A DNA stretch of 16,754 bases from Azophilus sp964572185 (GTDB lineage: Bacteria; Pseudomonadota; Gammaproteobacteria; Pseudomonadales; Azotimanducaceae). The stretch lies in contig CAZNFI010000057.1 of assembly GCA_964572185.1 (NCBI GenBank), positions 1-16,754 on the forward strand, given 5' to 3'. A program made the translations under genes and the position numbers. Of this stretch, positions 8,195 to 14,680 are shown piece by piece (positions within the stretch are counted from its first letter, which is position 1; each line of letters opens with the position of its first letter). The notes beneath the pieces were generated by a model. The model was not told the DNA's origin. It worked only from the letters and a program-made list of their open reading frames with translations, and did no database searches.

Positions 8195-9052
8195 TCATGG
8201 GGCGGTGCCGCTGGGCGCCAGCGCGGTGGCGGCCGTGGCCAGCGCCTCCACCGCATCCATGAGAAACCAGCCACCGCAGGCGGTCCAGGCGCCCTCGACG
8301 GGCACCAGCGGGCGTTCCCGCAGTTGCCTTTGTGCAACCGGGTGCCGGGTCGGGCTCCAGCCGTGGGGATGGTTGGTGAGACTGTCGAAGAACCCGGCCG
8401 CGATCAGGTCGGGCCGCTCATAGGCCAGCCGTTCCAGCGGAATCGATCCCCAGCCCGGCCGTGCCTGGAAGTTGTCGAGACCGGCCGCGATCAGCATCTC
8501 ATGGATCAGTGACCCGGGCCCTGACGTCACCCCGGCCGGGGTCATGTACAGCGCCTCGGCGCCCGTCGCGGCCTGGCGCACTGCCGCCAGGCGCCTGCGC
8601 ATGTGGTCAGTGACGGCCACACCCTGTTCGGGAGAACCCAGCACTGCGGCCGTCTCCGTGACCGCAGCCAGGATCGCCGCAATGTCCTCCGCCCAGCCGA
8701 CATTGTGTACCGGTATGCCGGCCCGTTCGAACAGTGCCGGCGCCCGGGGCCCGCCGCCGTAGGTGCGCACCACGAGGTCGGGCTCGAGCACGATGACGTC
8801 CTCGGCGACGGGACGTACCGTGGGCAGCCCCGCCGCCCGTTCGCGCAGGTAGGAAAACTCGCGTCCCGCATCGGGAGAGACTGCCAGGATGCGCTGCCGC
8901 TGCACGAGCTCGAGCACGTACTGATCGGCGCAGAAGTCGAGGCTGACGATGCGTTGCGGCCGCCCATCGCTGGCGTCCGGTGTGGAAAAGCCCGCGTGGC
9001 ATCCGCAGAGCAGCATCGCCAATGCAAGAAGGAGGCACGGTTCAGCCCGCAT
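8195..9052 (-). CDS. btuF: Periplasmic corrinoid-binding protein of ABC importer, probable lipoprotein
   Basis: Substrate-binding protein of the cluster A-II (helical-backbone) type that would deliver corrinoid to BtuCD. The 285-residue product begins MRAEPCLLLALAMLLCGC, a short signal peptide ending in a lipobox-like LCG followed by Cys18, suggesting a lipid anchor. The mature protein begins with RIVSLDFCADQYVLELV, then ILAVSPDA, VRPVAEDVIVLEPDLVV and, near the end, CGGWFLMDAVEAL. This differs from the classic BtuF N-lobe sequence but is a recurrent subgroup beside B12 genes. The ATG at 9052 has GGAGA about nine bases upstream. An in-frame ATG at 9124 would overlap btuB and destroy the signal-peptide layout, so it is rejected. 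Confidence 0.85.
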   Translation of the reverse strand: MRAEPCLLLALAMLLCGCHAGFSTPDASDGRPQRIVSLDFCADQYVLELVQRQRILAVSPDAGREFSYLRERAAGLPTVRPVAEDVIVLEPDLVVRTYGGGPRAPALFERAGIPVHNVGWAEDIAAILAAVTETAAVLGSPEQGVAVTDHMRRRLAAVRQAATGAEALYMTPAGVTSGPGSLIHEMLIAAGLDNFQARPGWGSIPLERLAYERPDLIAAGFFDSLTNHPHGWSPTRHPVAQRQLRERPLVPVEGAWTACGGWFLMDAVEALATAATALAPSGTAP

Positions 9053-9111
9053 GGAACAGGATCTCCGGCGCTGTGGTTTCCCGGGGGCAGCGAGCGGGCA
9101 TGCGGCGCGGG

Positions 9112-10959
9112 TCAGTACCGCCATCTCGCGCCCAGCGATCCGGACAGGCCCGGCGTGCCGTATCCCAGAATCTGCTGATACTGGGTATCGAACAGGTTCT
9201 CGATGCGGGCGAACAGTTCCAGGCGCTCCGACAGTTCGTAGCGGGCGTTGAGGTCCACCCGCGCCCAGTCGCCAAGCCGGCTGCCGTCCCGGTTGGTCTC
9301 CCGGCCGTTGTAGCGCAGCAGCAGCGTGCCGGAGAACGGGCCGGACGGATCGAAGCTCAAGGCCAGGTCGCCGGAGTGGCTGGGCAGCCGCAGCAACGAG
9401 CCGCCATCGCCCTCCCGGGCCTTGATATAGGCGTAGTCCGCGGACAGCGCCAGCGAATCCGTCAGGTTCCATGCGGCCGACACCTCGATGCCCTTCGACT
9501 CCACCTCGGCGATGTTCTGGTAACCGCCGATGGCGAACGAGAAGCTGATCAGATCCCTGGTGTCCTGCTGGAAAACCGTCACGCCGAGGTGCCCGAGCCC
9601 CTGCTCGGAGCGCCACTCGGCGCCCAGTTCGATGCCTTTCGAGCGTTCCGGCTCGAGTGCTGCGTTGGCGGCCGTTGCACCGCAACAGAAGAAGCTGGTC
9701 TGGAATATCGTCGGCGCCTTGAACCCCTGGCCCCAACTGCCGCGCAGGGTCAGGTTGGCGACCGGTCGCACGGCGGCGGCGACACGCCCGGTGGTCTGCG
9801 ACCCGAAGTGTTGGTGGTGGTCGGAGCGCAGGCCGCCGGTGAGCGTCAGCCGCTCGACGGGTTGCCACTCGTACAGCGCGAACAGGCCATTCAGCGCACT
9901 GTCGTTGCCGCTTGCCGAAGACTCTTCCCGCTCGGCGCCCAGCGCCAGCGTGTTGCTCGCATCGATCGTCAGGGTGCCCTGGTATCGGTACAGCGTACGC
10001 TCGCCCCGGGCCTCGAAGCTCTGCACGCCGTTGGTCAGGTTGCGACGGTCGATCTCGGCCCGGCCGACCAGCAGCAGGTTGTGGAGCCGTCCGCCGAGCA
10101 ACGGCGCCTTCAGCGCGATCTGCCCGGACAGCTCCTCGGTCTTGCTGAGTTCATCGCCATCGGCAACGTTGCCCTGTGCGCCGAAGCGGAAACTGTCGAA
10201 TTCGCTCTCGGAGTCGTTCCACTGCAGGCTGCCCTCGATGCGCGCCCCCGCCGGCAGCTTCAGCCCACCCTGCGCCGACAGCGTGAGCGATTCGAGGCCG
10301 TCGTCCTCGCGGTTGCCGTTGCTTGCATCGGCCCGGGAAATGCCGTCGGTGTTCAGCCGCGTGGCGGCCAGCCGGAAGTCGCCGGCGGCGCCGGCGTGGC
10401 CGAGCGAAGCACCGCCGCGAAAGGCGCCGTAGGAACCGCCCTGGGCGAACAGGTTGCCGCCGAAGCCTTCCCTCGCCCGCTTGGTGGTGATGGACACCAC
10501 GCCGCCGATGGCATCGGTGCCCCACAGTGTCGACTGCGGGCCGCTCAGAATCTCGACCCGCTCGATATTGGCGGTGTCGAGCCGCGCGAAGTTGAAGCCG
10601 CCGCCTGGCGCGGAAGCATCGTTGACCGAGACGCCATCGATCAGCACCAGCGTCTGGTCGCTGGAAGCGCCGCGTATGCGCACGCTGGCGGAGCCGCCGA
10701 AGCTGCCGTTCTGATTGACGGTGACCCCCGGCGCATGGGCGATGGCATCCAAGGCATGGGAGAAGCCGAGCGCCTCGATCTCTGCGGCATCGATGACCCG
10801 GATCGTCGACCCGGTCTCGGCGTTTGTCTGCTCAATGCGGGTACCGGTGACCACGATGGTGTCGATGCGGGCTTGCCGTTCGTCGCTTTCAGCCCGGTCC
10901 ACGGCTCCGAAAGCCGTGGCTGGCATCGCCAGCAGCATCAGCAGGAGTGTACGCGGCAT
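9112..10959 (-). CDS. btuB: TonB-dependent cobalamin outer-membrane receptor
   Basis: Outer-membrane beta-barrel of 615 residues, the typical size of BtuB, importing corrinoids with TonB energy. The signal peptide is MPRTLLLMLLAMPATAFGA. A TonB box (DTIVVTG) lies near residues 33-39. The plug domain carries SVRIRGASSDQTLVLIDGV, IERVEILSGPQSTLWG and AIGGVVSITT. The barrel ends in a C-terminal aromatic strand (GARWRY). The ATG at 10959 was chosen because GAGGAGGG sits at ideal distance; an in-frame ATG at 10974 lies before that site. A cobalamin riboswitch upstream on the same strand, and btuF 59 nt downstream, make the B12 assignment strong. Confidence 0.93.
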   Translation of the reverse strand: MPRTLLLMLLAMPATAFGAVDRAESDERQARIDTIVVTGTRIEQTNAETGSTIRVIDAAEIEALGFSHALDAIAHAPGVTVNQNGSFGGSASVRIRGASSDQTLVLIDGVSVNDASAPGGGFNFARLDTANIERVEILSGPQSTLWGTDAIGGVVSITTKRAREGFGGNLFAQGGSYGAFRGGASLGHAGAAGDFRLAATRLNTDGISRADASNGNREDDGLESLTLSAQGGLKLPAGARIEGSLQWNDSESEFDSFRFGAQGNVADGDELSKTEELSGQIALKAPLLGGRLHNLLLVGRAEIDRRNLTNGVQSFEARGERTLYRYQGTLTIDASNTLALGAEREESSASGNDSALNGLFALYEWQPVERLTLTGGLRSDHHQHFGSQTTGRVAAAVRPVANLTLRGSWGQGFKAPTIFQTSFFCCGATAANAALEPERSKGIELGAEWRSEQGLGHLGVTVFQQDTRDLISFSFAIGGYQNIAEVESKGIEVSAAWNLTDSLALSADYAYIKAREGDGGSLLRLPSHSGDLALSFDPSGPFSGTLLLRYNGRETNRDGSRLGDWARVDLNARYELSERLELFARIENLFDTQYQQILGYGTPGLSGSLGARWRY

Positions 10960-10962
10960 GGA

Positions 10963-11138
10963 ATCCCTCCTCACCCTGTGGGGTGCGTTGTAATGACAGG
11001 GCCGCTACGCCAAATGCGGCGCGAGCGGCTTTCCGCTCACATGTCGTTACAAGGGAGCCTTCAGCCCTGAAGCAGGGACGCTCCCCGCGCAAGTGCAAGA
11101 AGGGGCACCGAAGTGCTCTTTCCCGTTCGTGAACAATG
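10963..11138 (-). promoter_or_regulatory. Structured btuB leader between riboswitch and start codon
   Basis: The roughly 200 nt between riboswitch and btuB can fold into a row of hairpins, all read from complementarity. A stem with arms 10988-10998 and 11042-11052 (10 of 11 positions pair) encloses two smaller hairpins: 11023-11028 with 11033-11038, and a 5-bp stem within 11001-11020. A hairpin with arms 11053-11058 and 11080-11085 holds an inner CCCTG/CAGGG stem. A UUCG-capped GCAC/GTGC hairpin lies at 11105-11116. A CACCC/GGGTG hairpin at 10972-10985 abuts the ribosome site at about 10963-10972. None has a long U-tract, so this looks more like a translational or Rho-dependent expression platform than an intrinsic terminator; that is inference. 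Confidence 0.45.
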
Positions 11139-11160
11139 TGCCCGGCCCGCGAACGAACGA

Positions 11161-11323
11161 CGCGATGGCAGGTCTCCTGGCTCGCCGATCGATGCTCGCG
11201 GCCGCCTTCCCGGAGTTCCCTCCAGTGGCCTCGTGGCCGCAAGCTCCTGGCTTACAGTTGCGGGTACAGCCCCGGATTCGCACCGGGTTCCCTTTTGGCT
11301 ACCCTCGGGCAGCACCATCTGCG
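11161..11323 (-). promoter_or_regulatory. Cobalamin (adenosylcobalamin) riboswitch upstream of btuB
   Basis: On the minus strand, in order: a P1 5' arm (CGC-A-GATGG, 11315-11323), GGTGCTGCC, the core GGTGCGAATCC (11274-11284), the GCAACTG loop (11255-11261), and the B12 box AGCCAGGAGACCTGCC (11167-11182), closed by the P1 3' arm CCATCGCG at 11161-11168. Order, spacing and conserved sequence match the class I cobalamin riboswitch, a family that lowers expression when adenosylcobalamin binds. It points at btuB about 200 nt downstream and probably controls the btuB-btuF-btuC-btuD block, possibly on through cobQ, cbiB and the decarboxylase. cobO lies upstream of it and is not under its control. 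Confidence 0.95.
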
Positions 11324-11326
11324 CGT

Positions 11327-11355
11327 ATTTTCCGAACTTATGGCGCGGGAGTAAA
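11327..11355 (-). promoter_or_regulatory. Candidate promoter for riboswitch-btuB transcript
   Basis: On the minus strand, TTTACT (11350-11355, 4 of 6 to the -35 consensus) is followed after 17 nt by GAAAAT (11327-11332, 4 of 6 to the -10 consensus). The predicted start near 11320 coincides with the riboswitch P1 5' arm. Position is the main support; the match is weak and a slightly different promoter in 11324-11400 is equally possible. Confidence 0.3.
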
Positions 11356-11359
11356 CCCT

Positions 11360-11411
11360 CGCCACCGCTCAAGCAATGCCCGAGCCGAAGCCCTGCCTCG
11401 GCAGGTGGCGA
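11360..11411 (-). terminator. Possible terminator hairpin after cobO
   Basis: An 8-bp perfect inverted repeat (TCGCCACC / GGTGGCGA; arms 11360-11367 and 11404-11411) encloses a smaller GCCGA/TCGGC hairpin. On the minus strand it is followed by GGGTTTAC, a poor U-tract. It lies between the cobO stop (11479) and the riboswitch, where a terminator separating the two blocks would be expected. The weak U-tract keeps confidence low. The rest of 11412-11478 holds a CGGGCGCCCG palindrome (11461-11470) and no gene. Confidence 0.35.
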
Positions 11412-11478
11412 CGCCGCGCTATCAGGTCTCGGGGCCGCTTGTCGAACCCGCGACGCTATCCGGGCGCCCGCCGCACCA

Positions 11479-12081
11479 TCAATAGTCAATTCCCCGCACC
11501 GCCTTGATCCCCGCATCGAAAGGATGCTTGACGGCGCGCATTTCACTGACGAGGTCGGCGTAGTCGCAGATGCCCGGTCTGGCATCGCGGCCGGTGAGAA
11601 TGACGCTGGTGCGCGTGGAGCGGGCTTGCAGACCTTCGATGACGGCCGCTTCGGACAGGTAGTCGTAGCGCAGCGCGATGTTGATTTCATCGAGCACCAC
11701 CAGGTCGTAGTCGCCGCTGCCCAGCATCTCGCAACCCGTCGCGAACGCCGCCTCGGCGGCGGCCGTGTCGCGGTCGAGGTCCTGGGTGTCCCAGGTGAAC
11801 CCCTCGCCCATGGTGCGCCAGTCGACCTGGTCTTCGAAGCGGGAGAAGAACTGCCGCTCCCCGGTCTTCCACTTGCCCTTGATGAACTGCACCACGCCCA
11901 CCCTGCCGCCCCAGCCGAGGGCGCGCACGATGACGCCGAAAGCGGAACTCGACTTGCCCTTGCCGTCGCCGGTGTACACCAGCACCAGGCCCCGGTCGGC
12001 AGCCGCTGACGCCTTGACCCGTTTTCTGTGGTCCGCCTGGCGGCGTTTCATTTTTTCGACATGGCTGTCGGCTTCGGTCAT
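11479..12081 (-). CDS. cobO: Cob(I)yrinic acid a,c-diamide adenosyltransferase
   Basis: Cytoplasmic CobO/BtuR/CobA-type ATP:corrinoid adenosyltransferase that places the 5'-deoxyadenosyl ligand on the cobalt of reduced corrinoids, in synthesis and in salvage. The 200-residue product is the normal length. It has a basic N-terminal stretch (KMKRRQADHRKRVK), the P-loop TGDGKGKSSSAFG (residues 37-49), VVQFIKGKWKTGE, VLDEINIALRYDYL and LTGRDARP, all family signatures. The ATG at 12081 has GGGAG about nine bases upstream; an in-frame ATG at 12108 would overlap cobC and lacks that site. It follows the cobC stop by 23 nt and is the last gene before the riboswitch region. Confidence 0.95.
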   Translation of the reverse strand: MTEADSHVEKMKRRQADHRKRVKASAAADRGLVLVYTGDGKGKSSSAFGVIVRALGWGGRVGVVQFIKGKWKTGERQFFSRFEDQVDWRTMGEGFTWDTQDLDRDTAAAEAAFATGCEMLGSGDYDLVVLDEINIALRYDYLSEAAVIEGLQARSTRTSVILTGRDARPGICDYADLVSEMRAVKHPFDAGIKAVRGIDY

Positions 12082-12104
12082 GATCCGTTCTCCCGCTGCG
12101 GGCC

Positions 12105-12632
12105 TCATTGCGACCCTGGAAGCGCCATGATGCCACCAAAGCCCACCGAGACGGCAAAGTCCCGTGGCCGGTTGCCACCCCCGGAACAGGCCGCCTTGAT
12201 GACGCCCGAGTGGGTGACGACGGCGATGCGCTCTGCGCGCCCCGACCAGTCCGCCAGCGCCGCATCGACGCGGCCGCGCAGCATGCTGACGGTTTCTCCG
12301 CCGTGCGGCCGGGCGTGCATGAAATCATTCGCCCAGGCATCCAGTTCCGACTTCGGCAGTTCTGCCCATGGGCGTCCTTCCCAGGCGCCAAAGTCCATCT
12401 CCGTGAAGCGCGTGTCGATAACCAGCGGCAGGCCGTACTCCGAGGCAATGTAACGGGCCAGCCTGCGGCAGCGGCTCAAGGGGCTCGAAACCACCCGGCC
12501 CGGCTCGGGCAGGGCGCCTACCACGGCCGCCGCCTCATCGGCGAACGTATCGGGCAATTCGACATCCAGGCGTCCGTAACAGAGCCCTTCGGGGACATCC
12601 GGCCGCGTATGCCTGACCAGGATCAGGCCCAC
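12105..12632 (-). CDS. cobC: Alpha-ribazole phosphatase, histidine phosphatase family
   Basis: Removes the 5'-phosphate from alpha-ribazole phosphate (or from adenosylcobalamin 5'-phosphate) late in nucleotide-loop assembly. The 175-residue protein has the phosphoglycerate-mutase-like signature LVRHTRP with catalytic His8 beside Arg7, Arg54 in SSPLSRCRRLA, the acidic residue in TEMDFGAWEGRPW (Glu78) and the second histidine His141 in VVTHSGVIK. Its 5' end overlaps the cobS 3' end by 10 nt, implying coupled translation. The gene name follows Salmonella CobC; the PLP enzyme at 2571-3563 is called CobC in a different naming system and is unrelated. Confidence 0.92.
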   Translation of the reverse strand: MGLILVRHTRPDVPEGLCYGRLDVELPDTFADEAAAVVGALPEPGRVVSSPLSRCRRLARYIASEYGLPLVIDTRFTEMDFGAWEGRPWAELPKSELDAWANDFMHARPHGGETVSMLRGRVDAALADWSGRAERIAVVTHSGVIKAACSGGGNRPRDFAVSVGFGGIMALPGSQ

Positions 12633-13465
12633 GCGCCCGCTCCGACACCAGCGACGACACCGAGATACAGCCCGATTTCACTGGCCTGTTGCACGGCGCC
12701 CAGCGTATCGCCGGTGTAGCCGCCCAGTTTCCGATCGAAACCCAGGCGCATCAACAGGTGCCCGGCAACCGCCCCCGCAAGTGCCAGAAATGCTGCCACG
12801 GGCGCCAACCACCAGAACAGGCCCGCCGCCAGCACCAGCCCGGAAACCAGGACGACGAGCCAGCTCGAAAACCCGAGGCGACCCGCAACCGGCGCGGCCA
12901 GGCCGGCTTGCCGGGCATAAGCGCTGGTCTGCATGACAACGATGCAGGACAGGCGGGACAGGCCGTGGCCGCCGACAAGTACAACGCACACCGGCAGCGG
13001 CGCAAGGCTCGACAGCGCTACCACCTTCACCCCCAGTGCCACGAACAGGGCAACGGCTCCGAAGGTGCCAAGGCGACTGTCGCGCATGGCCGCCAGGATG
13101 CGGTCCTTGTCGGTGCCCGCACCAATGCCATCGAAGGTGTCGGCCAGTCCATCCTCGTGCAGGGCGCCGGTCAGCGCCAGGCCCGTGGCTACCGCGCAAA
13201 ACACCGCCACAGGGCCCGGCAACGCCAGGTTCGCCAGCAGGAACGCCGCCGCGCAGGTTCCGCCCACCAGAGCGCCGACCAGGGGGTAGTAACGCACCGA
13301 CTCGGCGAGGCGTTCCCGGCTTCCTCCATTGTCGGCCGCCAGGGGCAAACGGGTGAGAAACCGGACCGCCAGAGCGAAGGTGCGAATTTCCGCGTGGGCG
13401 CGAGACTTCGCGTGGGCGCGAGACTTCGCGTGGGCGCGCGCTGCATTGCCGGCGCCGCTGCTCAT
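12623..13465 (-). CDS. cobS: Adenosylcobinamide-GDP ribazoletransferase (cobalamin synthase)
   Basis: Integral membrane enzyme that joins adenosylcobinamide-GDP to alpha-ribazole (or its phosphate) to give adenosylcobalamin (or its phosphate). The 280-residue product has RFLTRLPL near residue 35, the family's metal-binding signature HEDGLADTFDGIGAG (103-117), MRDSRLGTFG (127-136), a run of hydrophobic membrane segments and GYTGDTLGA near the end. The N-terminus carries an unusual hexapeptide repeat (RAHAKS twice, then RAHAEI, residues 10-27) just before the conserved domain. Its ATG overlaps the cobT stop in ATGA, and its end overlaps cobC by 10 nt. A downstream start is possible, which would leave the repeat untranslated. 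Confidence 0.94.
   Translation of the reverse strand: MSSGAGNAARAHAKSRAHAKSRAHAEIRTFALAVRFLTRLPLAADNGGSRERLAESVRYYPLVGALVGGTCAAAFLLANLALPGPVAVFCAVATGLALTGALHEDGLADTFDGIGAGTDKDRILAAMRDSRLGTFGAVALFVALGVKVVALSSLAPLPVCVVLVGGHGLSRLSCIVVMQTSAYARQAGLAAPVAGRLGFSSWLVVLVSGLVLAAGLFWWLAPVAAFLALAGAVAGHLLMRLGFDRKLGGYTGDTLGAVQQASEIGLYLGVVAGVGAGAWA
13391..13438. repeat. 18-nt tandem repeat in 5' end of cobS
   Basis: The unit cgcgtgggcgcgagactt occurs twice in perfect head-to-tail copies (13391-13408, 13409-13426), then a 12-nt partial third copy (13427-13438). It is in frame with cobS and encodes RAHAKS-type repeats, so changes in copy number would keep the frame. Confidence 0.9.
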
Positions 13466-14511
13466 GCCCTGCCGCTGACCCCGGCCGCATTGAAGCTGGC
13501 CATGTCACACAGTATCGCCGCCGCCGCCCGCACCAGCGGCCATGCGAGCAGGGCACCGGTGCCCTCGCCGAGCCTGAGGTCAAGGTCCAGCAACGGCTCG
13601 GCGCCGATGGCCTGCAACACCAGGGCATGCCCCTGTTCGGCCGAGCGATGCGCGAACGCCAGGTGCGATTCCACCTCGGGCACCATGCGCAGCGCCGCCA
13701 GAGCGGAGACGGTGGCAATAAAGCCGTCGACCAGCACCAGCTTGCCGGCCTGCGCGGACCCGATCATGGCGCCGGCCAGCATGACTGTCTCGAAACCGCC
13801 ATACTCGCGCAGCGCTGCTTCCGCTTCGAGCCGTTGCGGCGTGCGCGCCGCGGCTGCTTCGAGCACCTGCTGTTTGTGGGCGAGACCATCGTCATCCAGG
13901 CCCGTACCGCGGCCCGTGAGGCGGGAGACGGGCAGATCGAGCAGCTTGGCGGCCACCAGGCTCGCCGAAGACGTGTTGCCGATGCCCATTTCGCCGAAGC
14001 AGGCCGCATCGAACCCGGGCTCGGCGCCGATCGTCCGGCCGGTCTGCAATGCCCGCCGGCATTGGGCCGCCGACATGGCAGCCCGCTGCGCCGAGTTTTG
14101 CGTGCCGTTGCCGATGCGATGCGAATCAAGCCCGGGATGCTCGATGGCCAGGCCTTTCACACCGGCATCGACCAGCGAAAACTCGACGCCGAGCGCCCGG
14201 GCCATGACATTGGCGGCGGCGCCTCCAGCCAGAAAGTTGTGCAACATCTGCCGGGTCACTTCCTGGGGAAAGGCGGACACGCCGGCTTCGGCTATGCCGT
14301 GGTCGGCCGCGAACACGGTCAGCTTGCAGCGCTCGGCGCTCGGCGTGAGCGTGCGCTGCACCCGGGCGATCTGCGCCGCCAGCACCTCCAGCCGGCCAAG
14401 GGCGCCGAGCGGCTTGGTTTTGGCATCCATGGCTTCCTGAACAGCGCGCTCGAATGCGGCGCCGCCGGCGGCTTTGGCCTGGCGATTCATCCTCGGTGTG
14501 CTTGCGGGCAT
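13462..14511 (-). CDS. cobT: Nicotinate-nucleotide:dimethylbenzimidazole phosphoribosyltransferase
   Basis: Cytoplasmic enzyme that transfers phosphoribose from nicotinate mononucleotide to the lower-ligand base (usually 5,6-dimethylbenzimidazole), giving alpha-ribazole phosphate. The 349-residue length is typical. Signatures are KTKPLGALGRLE (31-42), FAADHGIAEAGVSAFPQEVT (67-86), GEMGIGNTSSAS (173-184), GRGTGLDDDG (200-209) and the catalytic Glu316 in RLGEGTGA. The ATG at 14511 is used, with AGG about eleven bases upstream; an ATG at 14490 is possible but badly spaced. It is probably the first gene of the cobT-cobS-cobC-cobO unit, as the 169 nt before it (14512-14680) hold no gene. No clear promoter or riboswitch is seen there, only a short TCGCC/GGCGA hairpin at 14655-14668. 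Confidence 0.94.
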   Translation of the reverse strand: MPASTPRMNRQAKAAGGAAFERAVQEAMDAKTKPLGALGRLEVLAAQIARVQRTLTPSAERCKLTVFAADHGIAEAGVSAFPQEVTRQMLHNFLAGGAAANVMARALGVEFSLVDAGVKGLAIEHPGLDSHRIGNGTQNSAQRAAMSAAQCRRALQTGRTIGAEPGFDAACFGEMGIGNTSSASLVAAKLLDLPVSRLTGRGTGLDDDGLAHKQQVLEAAAARTPQRLEAEAALREYGGFETVMLAGAMIGSAQAGKLVLVDGFIATVSALAALRMVPEVESHLAFAHRSAEQGHALVLQAIGAEPLLDLDLRLGEGTGALLAWPLVRAAAAILCDMASFNAAGVSGRA

Positions 14512-14680
14512 GGCGTGATGACCTGTCGGTGTAGCAACGGCAACGCAGACAGCCCGGACCGGTCGTGCATCCCGTCATCGGTGGCCGCCTGAACGTTCGG
14601 ATCAACCCTGCCCGGCATATTGCACCAAGCCGCCTGGCGAGTCGCGTCGAGTTTTCGCCCTTCGGCGAGTGGATGCTCCG

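Noticed and set aside
8980..11070. Very long plus-strand open frame (696 codons) opposite btuB.
   Set aside because: Antisense to a complete BtuB with signal peptide, TonB box and C-terminal aromatic strand; a GC-rich shadow frame.
11404..11480. Possible degenerate second cobalamin riboswitch just upstream of the real one (shares GATGGTGC and GAGACCTG on the minus strand).
   Set aside because: The core GGTGCGAATCC and GCAACTG elements are absent and the segment is too short; the shared 8-mers are plausibly chance in GC-rich DNA.
14655..14668. TCGCC/GGCGA hairpin after the crotonase stop as a terminator.
   Set aside because: On the minus strand it is followed by an A-tract rather than a U-tract, and the stem is only 5 bp.
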